NCBI GenBank assembly: GCA_029931535.1
Contig: JAQPZY010001473.1
Span: 124,001 to 188,000, forward strand
Source: Margaritifera margaritifera
Lineage: Eukaryota > Mollusca > Bivalvia > Unionida > Margaritiferidae
Direction of reading: 5' to 3'
Length of the DNA stretch: 64,000 nt
The notes beneath the pieces are model-generated. The model saw nothing but the letters and a program-made list of their open reading frames with translations. It was not told where the DNA came from and searched no databases. Made by a program: the position numbers and the translations under genes. Of the stretch, positions 1 through 12,138 are shown piece after piece (positions within the stretch are counted from its first letter, which is position 1; every line of letters starts with the position of its first letter).

Positions 1-1029
1 ATGTACTTTTCATCACTGGTAAAAGTAGGTCACATTGACCTATTATGTTCCATTTATTAAAAAAGTCATTGATCTCAATCTTTTGTTCACTTAAACATTT
101 GTATGCAGTTATAAAACTTGATAGAAGCATTCATCTTCAAGGAGCATGTCACGCCATTGACAAAAGTTGGTTACAGTGAAGTACTTTGACCCTCCACAGA
201 TTATGTAAAGTTACAGTGTTTAACTCCATTTCTCTTAAACCTTTGCTTGCACAAACATGAAATGTTCTTAGTGTATTCATTTGTATACACACCTATATAT
301 TAAACATATTTGAAAAGGTGGATACAATTACCTGTTTTATTTCTTAAGAATCTTTGCTTAGTATTTTTTTAAAAAATGACTTTGGTGGAGTAAAGATGGC
401 TCATTTTGCAAAATTTTCTGTTAAAATAGTCTTTAAATGGAAAAGTTATTGCTTTGAGAATGACAAAAAAAAATGACAAAATCTATTGAATTATATATTT
501 ATCAGTCAAAATTGAATATTACAAAGCTACATTTCTAGTTTTTGCCTTATTAGGCAATGTATAAAGTTTACAGTATTGGTCATATTTACACCAGAGCTAG
601 CAAACCTGGAACTGTGTTTATTTTGTGCTCATTATGTACAAATTTCCCTTATTTCCTATAGTGCTTGCAATTGCAGGAATTGTAAATTTGGTAGCTCCTT
701 GCAGTGTTTGTAAGTATAGGAATTGTAATGTTTTCACCTCAGCACTTATTTTCAGGCATAGTATTTTTCATGTGAATCTAAATGTGACTTATTGTTTTAG
801 GTTTTGTACCAATGTGTTGGGGTGGGGCATTTCTAAGATCAGTTAGCCCATAGCCCGGCACAAATGATAAAGGGGAAATTTATCAAAGTTCTTTTTTTAA
901 TTCCTATGTAAAAGTTGAACAATTGATACAAGATTCCTCTTGCCTACCAACTATTTTTACTTGGCCTGGCTATTTGGACTTGGAATTGTTGTCCCTACAA
1001 TGCATTTTCTTAGTGATTTATTCATTAAT
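1..1029. other. AT-rich sequence without recognisable gene
   Basis: I see no coding pattern, repeat or structured element here. Short open frames exist but have no recognisable domain and no supporting context. The right edge passes into the degenerate tandem repeat that starts near 1030. Confidence 0.5.
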
Positions 1030-1412
1030 TGCTATTGCTGCTCCCCCTGAACAGAAAGGTCTATTGACTTGGGGTTTTCACCAGAAGATTTTTATGGTGT
1101 CTAGTTGGTCCTAAATGAAAGATGTGCTGATCTGACATCCAATATGGCTGCCATCTTGGAAATGTTATTGTTGCTACTCCTGTATGAATAGCCATATTAG
1201 CATGTGGTTTTTGACCAAAAGACTATTATTGTGTCTACTTTATCGTAAATGAAAATGGTGCTGATCTGACATCAGATATATCTCTCATGGCAGCAATCTT
1301 GGAAATCTTGTTACTGCCATCTCCTAAATGGAAAGTCATATCGACATGGGTTTTCACCAGATGACTTCTTGTAAAGTATAGCTGGTACTAATGAAAATGG
1401 TGCTGATCTTAC
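1030..1412. repeat. Degenerate ~130-bp tandem repeat, left part
   Basis: About three diverged units share an ordered set of short blocks: GGTGCTGATCTGACATC, then AATATGGCTGCCATCTTGG, then a 'CTCCTnAATGG' block, then GGTTTTCACCA and a 'GACTT' block. The same series resumes at 7598 on the far side of retrotransposon A, so the array was continuous before that insertion. It looks like an old minisatellite or a tandemly amplified transposon fragment. No coding role is apparent. Confidence 0.75.
1409..1412. repeat. Target-site duplication TTAC (left) of element A
   Basis: TTAC directly precedes the TGTTA start of the 5' LTR and recurs at 7594-7597 directly after the TAACA end of the 3' LTR. Four-base duplications are normal for Ty3/gypsy-type integration. 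With element A removed, the flanks join into a continuous copy of the surrounding tandem repeat. Confidence 0.9.
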
Positions 1413-2151
1413 TGTTATGTATGATGTTTATATAATATTATAAATATTTTAGGAAATTATAAATGTTTCTTCACTTTAATATTTGCTTAAATCTTAATGT
1501 TATCAGGAAAAACATGTTTAACTAGTGTCCTTGAATTAGGTTGTTTTGATCAATATGTTTTCTCAATTTGAAGGTCAAGGTTGAATTTTGTTTACAAGTA
1601 AAATTCCATTAAGATGACACATGTTCTAGAACATTCTGTCATGTGACCAATCTTTATATATTACCATGTTTGGTGGACATTTATTCAGTTTTGACATTAC
1701 CATCAGTCTTGTAAAGAGCTATTACAGTTGTGAAAATTCATTCCAAATTCTAAGAGAGGAATTATTTTAAATATTCATTGGATTATAACAGTGCTCATAA
1801 ACTTTTGGATTTTGGATTTTTAATTGATGATTTTGGAATTTATGTGAACTTATTCAGATATTTTGGAATACTTCATTTTGACATCAGCACATCAAAGATT
1901 ACTAGTACATCAGGACTTTGGAGACCATTAGCACATCATAACATTCAAGGACACAGCCATGAATTCGGAACATTCTATATTTAGGACTTGTGATTAGAAC
2001 AATCATTCTTATTGGATTATTAGGATTTCAAAACACATTACTGTAAGTGACTTTTTGATTTTTCATTTTAATTATCTAGTAATAAATTGCTTGTTGATTT
2101 TTACTTGATTTGTTGGTTTCACTTTCTTTCTGTTACATTTTTCTTAGACCA
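1413..2151 (+). repeat. 5' LTR of element A (3'-truncated)
   Basis: It matches 6841-7580 with one substitution (A here, G at 7388) and one fewer A near 1510. It starts TGTTATG but breaks off after CTTAGACCA, so the last 13 bp seen in the 3' LTR (TAGAGTCGTAACA) are missing and gag coding follows at once. A TATA-like stretch lies near 1653-1661 and an AATAAA at 2081-2086; a promoter and poly(A) role for these is inferred from usual LTR structure. Confidence 0.93.
2081..2086 (+). promoter_or_regulatory. AATAAA poly(A) signal in the 5' LTR
   Basis: A canonical AATAAA hexamer lies about 70 bp before the LTR end and is conserved in the 3' LTR and in the related solo LTR near 29250. Its use as the polyadenylation signal of the element is inferred from position. 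Confidence 0.5.
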
Positions 2152-2152
2152 G

Positions 2153-3078
2153 ATGGATTTAGAATTGGCAAAGCTTCAGATTCAGAGAGAGAGAGAGAAA
2201 GAAGAGAGGCAGATACAGATGGAGAGAGAGAGAAAGAAGAGAGGCAGATCCAAATGCAGAAAGAAGAGAGGCAGATCCAAATGCAGAAAGAAGAGAGGCA
2301 GTTGGAGAGAGAGAAAGAAGAGAGACAAATGCGGATACAGATGGAGAGAGAGAAAGAAGAGAGGCAGATACAAATGCAAAGAGAAGAAAGGGAAATGCAA
2401 TTTAAGTTAAGAGAATTAGAACTGGCAAACAGAGCACACTCCACTCCTTAAAACACAAGTCCAGGTTTTGATGTTACTAGATATATTAGGTTAGTACCCC
2501 CTTTTCAGGAAAAAGAAGTAGATAAATACTTTCTTCATTTCGAGAAAATAGCTGAAAACTTGAAATGGCCCAGAGAGCATTGGACTTTGTTATTACAAAG
2601 TGTACTTATTGGCAAAGCTCGTGAAGTCTACACTTCACTGTCAGTACAACAAAGCACTGATTATGATGTGGTTAAGGAGTACATCTTGAAAGCTTATGAG
2701 TTGGTACCAGAGGCATATCGACAAAGGTTTAGGAATTGTAGAAAAGAAACTGGACAAACTCATGTCGAATTTGCAAGGGATAAAGAACAACTATTTGATA
2801 GGTGGTGCTCAGCCAAGAAAGTTGATCAAGCTTATGATAACCTCAGACAGCTCGTATTAATTGAAGAGTTCAAGAGGTGCATCCATAGTGATGTTAAAAC
2901 CTATATTGACGAGCAGAAAGTGGAAACTTTGGAAAATGCTGCTCGTATGGCTGATGATTATTCCTTGACTCACAAAATTTCATTTGGCAATAAGTCGTCC
3001 TCTCAGCAGTTTTCTGGTAAAAAAACCATTTCAATCTCATTCGAGTACTTCCAAATTTCACAACAGCACAACTGTTAG
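2153..3078 (+). pseudogene. gag: Element A gag, N-terminally truncated and frame-broken
   Basis: The region begins with an ATG (MDLELAKLQ) just after the truncated LTR and runs into a Glu/Arg/Gln-rich coiled coil made of short near-repeats (EREKEERQIQM type). A frameshift lies in the GA-rich part near 2225 and an in-frame TAA sits at 2449-2451. The same frame then continues with a gag capsid-like domain (PPFQEKEVDKYFLHFEKIA onward) to about 3020, where a run of A's shifts the frame into the pol frame. Element C has a further ~90-residue N-terminal gag part (start at 20491) that is absent here. No intact Gag can be made from this copy. Confidence 0.9.
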
Positions 3079-6000
3079 GAATCAAACATCTGATAAGACT
3101 GATCAGAAATCCTTATCTCTTCCTACGTGCACTTATTGTAAAACGAAAGGGCACGTTATTTCTGATTGCTTCAAGTTGAAAAATAAGCAACAGAGAAAAG
3201 ACAGAGCTTTTCCAAATGCTCTTATTTCTACGAGGTCAAGGTCACGGTCTTGTATTGAAAGCAATACATTTGTTGGGCCAAACAAACCCCAGTCTGATTC
3301 TATTTTGGAGGCTTATGAACCATTCATGTCAGAAGGTTCTATATCACTTATTGGTGATTCTGCCAAACCTATCCCAATTAAAATATTAAGGGACACTGGA
3401 GCTTCTCAGAGTCTTTTATTATCAGGTACTTTGCCTTTGTCTGAGGAGTCTTCTTCAAGTGAAAGTGTTCTTGTTCAGGGAGTAGAGTGCGGCTTTGTAA
3501 ATGTTCCTCTCCATTGTGTAAATTTGGCATCAGACTTAGTTTCTGGACCTGTGACTGTTGGGGCAGTGACTTCTTTACCTATAGAGGGTGTTCATTTATT
3601 ACTAGGCAATGACCTAGCTGGAGATAAGGTTGTGGTTAATCCACTTGTAACTGACAAGCCTTGTTTGGATCAGAAAGTTGATCCTGTCGAAACTGAAATC
3701 CCTGATTTGTACCCTGCTTGTGCAGTTACTAGAGCTATGGCAAAAAGAGCTCTTGAGAGTGATGTTGATCAGGATATTATTCCTTTAGCTGACACATGTA
3801 TTGGTCAGTCTTTTGATGAGGTCACTTTTTCCTCAGGTATTGATCAATCAAATATTATTGATCACAGTGATCCTCTTTTGGCAACTCATTCTCTTTGTTC
3901 TAATCAGGATGACAAACGACAATCCCTTGTCGTTGAACAGGAGCAAGATCCCGAGATATCTTGTATGTTTCAGAGGGCTATTAGTGAAACTGAAGCCACA
4001 CAAGTTCCAGTGTGTTACTTTGTGAAAAATGGGGTCCTTATGAGGAAATGGAGACCACCTGATGTACCCGCTGGTGACGAGTGGTCAGTGAGCTATCAAA
4101 TTGTTGTTCCTAAGTCATATCGACAGGAAATTCTTAATTTAGCCCATGAAACTCCTTTGGCTGGTCATTTTTGAGTCCATAAGACTTATCACAAGATCTT
4201 GAATCATTTTTATTGGCCGAAACTCAAAAGTGATGTTTCTAAATACTGCAGATCTTGTCACACTTGTCAAATGGTAGGAAAACCCAATCAGAAGATACCT
4301 AAGGCTCATCTGCAACCTATTCCTGCATTTGATGAACCATTTAGTAGAATAATGGTAGACTGTGTTGGTCCTTTACCTAAAACCAAGTCAGGCAACCAAT
4401 ACTTGTTGACCATCATGTGTGCATCTACAAGATTTCCAGAGGCAATTCCTCTGAGAAATATAAAAACTAAAACTATTGTGAAAGCTTTGGTGAAGTTTTT
4501 TACACTTGTTGGCCTTCCCAAATCTGTCCAGTCAGATCAAGGGTCAAATTTTATGTCTGGAATTTTCCAACAAGTTATGCATGAATTAGGCATCCAACAG
4601 TTTAAATCTTCTGCCTATCACCCTGAAAGTCAAGGTGCTTTGGAAAGATTTCATCAAACTTTGAAGAATATGATTCGATCATATTGTTTTGATACAGAAA
4701 AGGATTGGGATGAGGGTGTTCATTTGTTGTTGTTTGCTGTTAGGGAATCAGTTCAAGAGTCGTTGGGTTTTAGTCCCTTTGAACTAGTTTTTGGTCATAC
4801 TGTCCGTGGACCATTGAAATTATTGAAAGAGAAACTTCTTTCAAATGAAGACTCAAAGATTAATCTTCTTGATTATGTTTCTGATTTCAAATACAAGTTG
4901 TCAAAGGCCTGTGAAGTAGCAAGAACTAATCTTCACACTACCCAGTCAAAAATGAAATTAAGCTATGACAGAAATTCACAGGAAAGGAGTTTTAAACCTG
5001 GTAACAAAGTTCTGGCTCTCTTTCCCATACCTCAGAATCCTCTTCAGGCTAAATTTTATGGTCCTTATACCGTTGAAAAGAAAGTAAATGACTTAAATTA
5101 TATCATTAACACTCCTGGTAGACGGAAACAGAAACAACTTTGTCATATAAATATGTTAAAGGAATATTTTGACAGAGATAGCTCAGCTAATTATTTAGTT
5201 AATTTAGTTGTACCTGTCCCACACAGTGAAGATATCAACGATGGAATACAATCAGACTATAGTGACTCTGGTATAACCAATCTTCGGAATTCAGAAATAT
5301 TGAACAACCTAGACCAGAAACTTTCACATCTACAACAACAGGAAAGAAGTGAACTAAAACAGCTATTACATGACTATGAGCACTTGTTTCCTGATGTTCC
5401 AACACGAACAAGTAAAATTTATCATGACGTTGACATTGTAGATTCTGCGCCTGTGAAACAGCATCCTTATAGGATGAATCCTCTCAAACAGAACTATCTG
5501 AAGAAAGAAATTCAGTATTTACTGGAGAATGATTTCATAGAACCAAGTAAAAGTAACTGGAGTTCACCATGTATTCTTGTTCCCAAGCCAGATAATACAT
5601 TCCGTATGCGTACTGACTATAGAAAAGTCAACAGTGTCACCAAAACTGATTCATTTCCAATCCCAAGAATGGACGATTGCATTGATAAAATTGGAAATGC
5701 GGAATTTGTCACCAAGTTTGACCTTTTAAAAGGATTCTGGCAAATTCCACTGGCGGAAAGGGCAAAAGAAATTTCAACATTTGTAACTCCAGATGGACTT
5801 TATCAATATAAAGTCATGCCGTTTGGAATGAAAAATTCGCCTGCAACGTTTCAACGTCTGATGAACATGATAACATTTGGTCTTGATAATTGTGACGCTT
5901 ACATCGATGACGTCATTATCTACAACAACACCTGGGATGATCATTTGGAAACCATTCGAAAATTCTTCAATCGACTCAGCGATGCGAATCTGACAATTAA

Positions 6001-6703
6001 TTTGAGCAAAAGTGAGTTTTGCCATGCTTGTGTCACATTTTTAGGACATATTGTGGGACAAGGTCAAGTTAAACCTATAGAAGCTAAGGTCAAAGCTATC
6101 TCTGAATTTCAAGTTCCAATTTGTAAAAAGCAACTGATGCAATTTCTAGGTATGGCTGGATATTATCGGAAATTTTGTTCCAATTTTTCCAAAACTGCTG
6201 AACCTTTGACAAGTTTATTGAGTAAGAAAGCCAAATTTTATTGGTCTGACAAGTGTCAGGAATCTTTTGACAAGTTAAAGGCCATGCTTAAGAATGCACC
6301 AGTTCTTTCTGCACCAAATTTTAGCCAATCATTTAAATTATCTGTTGATGCAAGTGATGTAGGGGTTGGTGGAGTATTGATTCAGGAAAACAAAAGTGGT
6401 GTGGATTACCCTGGGTGTTATTTTTCTAAAAAACTAAACAAGCACCAGAAAAATTATTTCACAATTGAGAAGGAATGTTTGGCTTTGATATTGGCTTTAC
6501 AGCATTTTGAAGTGTATGTTACCTCAGCTCTTTCTCCAATTATTGTGTACAGTGATCACAATCCCCTTACTTTCATCAACAAAATGAAAGATAAAAATCG
6601 GAGATTGTTGAGATGGAGTTTGATATTGCAGGAATATAACATTGACATCAAACACATCAGGGGAAAAGACAATGTGATTGCAGATGCACTCTCACGTGCC
6701 TAG
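2984..6703 (+). pseudogene. pol: Element A gag C-terminus-protease-integrase-RT-RNase H polyprotein, one in-frame stop
   Basis: One frame is open except for a TGA at 4172-4174, where a glycine codon is expected inside the integrase zinc-binding region. Part 1 (2984-4171) has a CCHC knuckle (CTYCKTKGHVISDC), an aspartic protease motif DTGAS at ~3402, and the start of the integrase HHCC finger. Part 2 (4199-6703, 834 codons) has the CRSCHTC end of the finger, a DD35E core (D54, D113, E149), a GPY/F motif (FYGPYTV), an RT with YIDD at residues 568-571, and an RNase H with DAS, KECLA, SDHNPL and DNVIADALSR blocks. Integrase before RT is the diagnostic oddity. All catalytic residues I can locate are present. 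Confidence 0.95.
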
Positions 6704-6831
6704 AAATGTAATATTGCTTGATGTAATTAAGTCCAGTATCATAAAACATGTTCTTATGTATTTTTGGTTATTATAGTATTAGATTATATTCAAAAGAAAG
6801 CTTTATTATATAAATCTTTCTTTTTCTTTAT

Positions 6832-6840
6832 GAGGGGAGG
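6832..6840 (+). promoter_or_regulatory. Polypurine tract of element A
   Basis: The purine run GAGGGGAGG ends directly at the TGTTATG start of the 3' LTR, the standard place for plus-strand DNA priming. The pol stop at 6701-6703 leaves about 130 bp of AT-rich untranslated sequence before it, so no further gene follows RNase H. Confidence 0.85.
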
Positions 6841-7593
6841 TGTTATGTATGATGTTTATATAATATTATAAATATTTTAGGAAATTATAAATGTTTCTTC
6901 ACTTTAATATTTGCTTAAATCTTAATGTTATCAGGAAAAAACATGTTTAACTAGTGTCCTTGAATTAGGTTGTTTTGATCAATATGTTTTCTCAATTTGA
7001 AGGTCAAGGTTGAATTTTGTTTACAAGTAAAATTCCATTAAGATGACACATGTTCTAGAACATTCTGTCATGTGACCAATCTTTATATATTACCATGTTT
7101 GGTGGACATTTATTCAGTTTTGACATTACCATCAGTCTTGTAAAGAGCTATTACAGTTGTGAAAATTCATTCCAAATTCTAAGAGAGGAATTATTTTAAA
7201 TATTCATTGGATTATAACAGTGCTCATAAACTTTTGGATTTTGGATTTTTAATTGATGATTTTGGAATTTATGTGAACTTATTCAGATATTTTGGAATAC
7301 TTCATTTTGACATCAGCACATCAAAGATTACTAGTACATCAGGACTTTGGAGACCATTAGCACATCATAACATTCAAGGACACAGCCGTGAATTCGGAAC
7401 ATTCTATATTTAGGACTTGTGATTAGAACAATCATTCTTATTGGATTATTAGGATTTCAAAACACATTACTGTAAGTGACTTTTTGATTTTTCATTTTAA
7501 TTATCTAGTAATAAATTGCTTGTTGATTTTTACTTGATTTGTTGGTTTCACTTTCTTTCTGTTACATTTTTCTTAGACCATAGAGTCGTAACA
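6841..7593 (+). repeat. 3' LTR of element A (complete)
   Basis: This is the full 753-bp LTR, TGTTATG...CGTAACA, followed by the TTAC TSD at 7594-7597. It is nearly identical to 1413-2151. The block ending TTGGTTTCACTTTCTTTCTG and the tip inverted repeat are shared with the LTRs of element C (20633-21296) and the split solo LTR (25085-29326), which marks one LTR family with diverged subfamilies. The short open frame inside it is not a gene. Confidence 0.95.
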
Positions 7594-7597
7594 TTAC

Positions 7598-8120
7598 TTT
7601 CAACATGACTGCCATTGCAGTCATCTTGAAAACTTTGTTATCATTCTCCTGAATGGATGGTCACATTGACATTTGGTTTTCACCAAAGGGCTTTTAGTGG
7701 TCATAAATAAAAATGTTGCAGAGCTGACATCCATAATGGCCACCATACAATCTTGTTATTGTTTCTTCTCCTAAACGGAAAGTCTTATCAACATGGGGGT
7801 TTCACTAGTAAACTTCTTGTGGTGGCCATCTTAACAATCTTGTAATCACTTCTAATTCTGAATGGATAGTCATATCAGCATGGGGTTTTCACCAAAAGAC
7901 TTCATATGAGGCCTGGTTGGTCATAAATGATTCCAACTGACAGCCAATATGGTAGTTACAATGATCATCTTGAAAAACTTTTCATCTCTACTCCTCCTGA
8001 TTGAATGGTCATATTGACATAGGATTTTCACCAAAAGACTTAATATAAAAAAATGGTGCCAATCTTGCATCCAATATGGTTGCCACTGTGTCCATTTTGA
8101 AAATCATGTTTTTCCTCCAG
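7598..8120. repeat. Degenerate ~130-bp tandem repeat, right part
   Basis: This continues the 1030-1412 array. Blocks such as CATGACTGCCATTGCAGTC, GGTTTTCACCAAA, TGGTCATAAAT and CCAATATGGT recur roughly every 120-150 bp, about four units, each strongly diverged. It ends near 8120 where the blocks fade. I see no coding function. Confidence 0.7.
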
Positions 8121-8699
8121 AATATCAAAGATGGTTTCCCCACCCAGCAATTAAGAAAAAGAAATGATCCTTGGTTCCTGGAAATTCATTTCAGCCAGTG
8201 AAGCATCATTTGCTTGGAGGAAATCTTGTTTTAGCACACCTGGCTGTAAGGCCAAGTGAGCTTTTCCTATTAATGCCCTTTGTCCGTGCTTTTGGTATTG
8301 CCCTTCATTGAGCGTGCATCTGGCGGCAATCGCTATTTTCTGCTGATACATCAATTTCAACCAGACATGTCAACCTTTATAATACATTCTTGTTTAAAAC
8401 TTTGCCTGTTTGTGTTCCTGTTTTGAGTTAGAGAAGCTTCTTATTATTATTAAATACCGGTATATTGATTTTCAGGAGAGAAAAAAATGGTGTTGTCTTC
8501 CTTATTATTTATTCAAAACAAATTGTATTGACATGCTCTTTTACATTTCTCTCTATCAATCTTGGTCATTTTCTTTCAGGTCTGTCTTTACCGAATCGGG
8601 GGGGGGGGGTGTATGTTTTCCTTCCTGCCCGTGCTTTTTCCATATAAAGTGATGTGTTCACCATCTTGCCACCCATTATTGACTTGTCAACCAAACAAA
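8121..8699. other. No recognisable gene; G-run at ~8600
   Basis: The sequence is unremarkable apart from a run of ten G near 8600. Small open frames on both strands have no recognisable domain. Confidence 0.4.
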
Positions 8700-8963
8700 A
8701 TGAGTAGAGTGGCAAAACTCAGTGAAGCCCTGGTGCAAATGCGCAGGGTCAGACCTCATCTGATTCAGAAAAAGACAGACAAAAAGACCCCCTTTTTCTT
8801 GAAAATGGTACAAGACATGTTAGAGGACATGATTCAAGAAGAAATTATCAGGGAGAAAGAAGAATGGGAAACAAATAAGACACGGAGGAGCATCTTAGAT
8901 ATCAGAAAAATCTTAGATGGCAACATCAGAATGAGGGAGGAGAAGAGGTGGAGTGTAGAATGA
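8700..8963 (+). CDS. Hypothetical 87-residue basic/acidic helical protein or exon
   Basis: The ATG at 8700 opens an 87-codon frame to a TGA at 8961-8963, starting MSRVAKLSEALVQMRRVRPH. It is rich in Glu, Arg, Lys, Met and Ile with predicted helical character and no low-complexity bias, which makes it more protein-like than other short frames nearby. I recognise no domain, signal peptide or membrane segment, and there is no gene context. It could be an exon, a relic or chance. Confidence 0.2.
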   Translation: MSRVAKLSEALVQMRRVRPHLIQKKTDKKTPFFLKMVQDMLEDMIQEEIIREKEEWETNKTRRSILDIRKILDGNIRMREEKRWSVE

Positions 8964-10564
8964 ACACAGAGGACTTCTCTTTCTCCTTCACAAAGAAGGG
9001 TCCCTGTGCTGCAGTGAGGCCAATAATGAGATGTGGCCATCCTGCCAGGCACTAAAATCCAGGACCACTCACCAAACCAAAATGGCCCTTCAAATACATA
9101 AATATGTAAAATTTGTGTAAAATTTAATGATATGGAAGTCACTGCATTTTGTTCTGAAAGTATGGGCTGATGTATGCTTGAGTTTTCCAAAACCCTACTC
9201 TTACATTCAAGTCCAACAGTAACTGTAATAATTACAATCCTACAATCTAATCTAAGACTGACTGAAAATTTGGTTGGGGAAGATATGGTCAATCGCTCAC
9301 ATTTGCGTAATCTAAACATTCAGCCTAGGGTTCTACTGGCAATAATGGCCATTGTCTCCAACTAACACTAGATGAAGCATGTTATAAGTCTAATGATTAC
9401 AATGGCATCATTATCTATTTAACAAAAGACTTCAAAGATGAAAATTCATTTTTATTTCATTTATAACTGCAAAAGTTCATATTAGATTGTGAAACATATA
9501 CATGGTCAAATGACCGCACACATGTATAATCAAAATCAGTCAGATGGTGTCATATGGTGAAGTCATTAGATCCAAAACAAAGTAATTTAACTTTACTTTT
9601 TTGTAAAGCCACATTTGTGATACATTGTTGTCTAATTACAATGACAGGAAAAGAATTTAAAGGAGAAAATCAGCCTTCTTATTTCAAAAGATGTATGATT
9701 CAATTCAATTTCAAACTTGAAAGTATAATAAATGATAAAGAATAATATGGTATCAATGTTAATTACTCTAGATAGATTCATCAATTTGAAAACTTGATAT
9801 GGGTAAACCTAATAGTCTTAAAGTTTACACTGATTTGATTTTTAAACAAACAGAAAATGAATGAAAAAATAAAACAATGGAGACCATTAACCATATTCTC
9901 ACTAACATAGGTAAGAGAGACTTAGCTTGCATGCACCATGCATGATTCCAGAATAAACATCAACATAGAAACTAGAACTTTGATTGTAATGTAAGCTTTA
10001 TGAAATAATATTTTCTTGAATAAGTGAAGAGTTTGAGAATGTACTTCTATATTTTCTTCCCAGTTTAGCTGGTCCCAGTGACAAGATTTCCTTAGGACTA
10101 GTCTTCTTATGTAATGTATTGATGAAAATTTGATGGACACATCAATAGCAGTGCAAGAGAAAGAGGTTTGGTATGTTTCAGAAGAATACTGCATAATCTC
10201 GATAATTCATAGCAAGGCTTAGGGTCTATGCCTCATGTATGTGTACTTAAGACAATGGTGAACTAACAGCCAAACCACATAGATAGTTTGTTATTCAAGT
10301 TTTATTGTTCTCTGCTGAGAGAAAACCTTTAAAATAGAATGAAAACTAAAAATATTGAAAACGGTCCGAAGATAGATACATTCGAATAACTAGATATTAT
10401 AATCTTGATTACATCTCTGAGGTCAATAACTCAAAACAAATGTGCATTATCAAACCAGATGCAGAAGTCAGTTAATTTTTTTGTAATTACAAATTACCTG
10501 CAATGACGTTTCGAGGTTGATAATTAAATTAGATAATCACTGTAAATTACAACCTCAATATAAC
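8964..10564. other. No recognisable gene or repeat
   Basis: AT-rich sequence. Open frames are short and lack recognisable motifs. The region could hold degraded upstream LINE sequence, since a LINE RT relic starts near 10565, but I could not recognise it. Confidence 0.4.
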
Positions 10565-12138
10565 TTTCATCAGCTGCTTGACTTATTAGTAGTGATGACA
10601 TATTTATAAGTGGCAGTTTAGTTGTGGAAAATATTAAAATTTGTATGATTTCTTATTTGAAACAAGAAATTCCTGGCTTAGTATTACCTGTTAACTTCAA
10701 AAAAACGTTTGATGCTGATTCTTTCAGATCTATAGATAAATGTTTAGTTTATTTTAATTCTGGTCTATTTATATGTAAATGGTTTAGAATACTCTATAAT
10801 GGTGGAAAATAGTCTATTGTATATAACAATTATGTGTCAAATTCTTTAGGCTATACTGAGGGTGTCGGCAAGATAATCCCGCTGTGATCACACTGTGTTT
10901 ATTTCTAATTTTTGCAAACATTTTGGTGAATACGCTAAGAACTAATCATAATATAAAAAGGCAATTCATATAAAATGGAAAGAACATACAAATATTCAAA
11001 ATTAAATTTGGATAGAATGGATTAATGATTAGAATATAGCCTATACACATTAAATCCATTTAAAAAAATGTATTAATTCAAAATGAATGTTGAGAAACAA
11101 AAGCCATGTGGATAGGATCTTTATCCCCATCAAGCCTAAAATTATGTGAAATATTAAAGTATATTTGGAAAGTTGGCCATTTAGAATATTGGAAGTGGTT
11201 TTTCAATTAATCTAAGCAAAATATGGGATTTGCATTTTCAAGAAACATACAAAAAGTTAGAAACTACTTTGGACATTTGAAAAAGAAGCAAGCTGACATT
11301 ATTTTGAAAACTGTCAACTATAAAATCCCTCACATTATCCAAGTTCACTAATTTTGTTATCTCTCTCTACCTAATCCTGATCCTCACGTAATTATGAAAT
11401 TGAATAAAACTATACATATTTTATTGAAGGATAGGCCTGATGTATTATAAAGAAAGGTAAATATTTTAACAATATCATTCAGGAGGGTTACAGATGACGG
11501 ATTTGATAGAATTTAAAAAAAAAAAAAAATCCCTGAAAATTACATGGTTGAAACGATTGTTGCTAAGAGAAAAACAATGGAGCCATATACCATACCTCAA
11601 ATGTTTAAAAAATATTTACCATGGGAAATTAATTTGTTTCCGATATTTTGAATATGACTTCAAATTTGTTTAGGAAAAAATTTCTTACATGCTTGATTAT
11701 ATTTTATAAATACAAATAAAATAGAGACAATAAACTAGAATGTATTATGTCCAATTTTGAAGCAAGTTAGTTTTTGCAACCTGATATTATTTTATATATA
11801 AGTTTGGTCTAAGAGTGGTATAAGACATAGATTTAAATAACATTGAAGAGGCATTAATTACATTATTAACATTTCAACAAAAGTTAACATATTTAGATTT
11901 GTTCAAAATTATAACAAGGATACCTAAGGGCTGGAATAATTTGGCTCGGTCTTCTAAGGACAGTATTCTTCAAGTTTTGTTGTAACATTAATTCTAATAT
12001 ATGAGCGTTTCTTTAATTGGAAGAAAAGGCTGCACATATTTATTATAAGATTTTATCTCCAGAAAACTTGATTTTTTAAACTAAAATAATAGAAACAATA
12101 TTTAACTCTTGAAAAATGGAAATTGTCATCTTGTTTGC
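10565..12138 (+). pseudogene. L1/Tx1-like LINE relic (RT to C-terminal domain)
   Basis: Short in-register stretches follow the order of an L1-clade reverse transcriptase: GSLVVENIKI, QEIPGLVLPVNFKKTFDA, a YFNSG..CKWFRILYNGG block, a broken GCRQ.NP block near 10865, NILVNTLRTNHNIK near 10920, then blocks such as SLTLSKFTNFVISLYLILIL near 11340 and LKITWLKRLLLREKQW near 11540. Many frameshifts and stops interrupt it, and the catalytic YxDD region is not preserved. The relic is cut at its 3' side by the insertion of element C at 12143. L1/Tx1 assignment rests on these remembered family patterns. Confidence 0.65.

Larger units (their letters stand above)
1413..7593 (+). mobile_element. Element A: Gmr1-like Ty3/gypsy LTR retrotransposon, young but defective
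   Basis: This is a 6.2-kb element with long direct repeats at both ends, LTR tips TGTTA...TAACA, a 4-bp TSD, a polypurine tract and gag-pol coding sequence. The pol order is protease, integrase, reverse transcriptase, RNase H, so integrase lies upstream of RT as in Ty1/copia, while the RT and integrase (with GPY/F motif) are of Ty3/gypsy type. That combination is known from the Gmr1 group, first described from deuterostomes. The two LTRs differ by one substitution and one A-run indel over 739-740 bp, so insertion was recent. Even so, it has an in-frame stop and frameshifts in gag, one stop in pol, and no primer binding site. Confidence 0.95.

Noticed and set aside
1778..1984. 68-codon frame in both LTRs of element A
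   Set aside because: It lies wholly in the LTR, has no recognisable domain, and its duplication follows from the LTR pair.
9174..9745. Small open frames at 9174-9365 and 9554-9745 as host exons
   Set aside because: Composition is AT-driven, no domain is recognisable, and no splice-flank pattern supports them.
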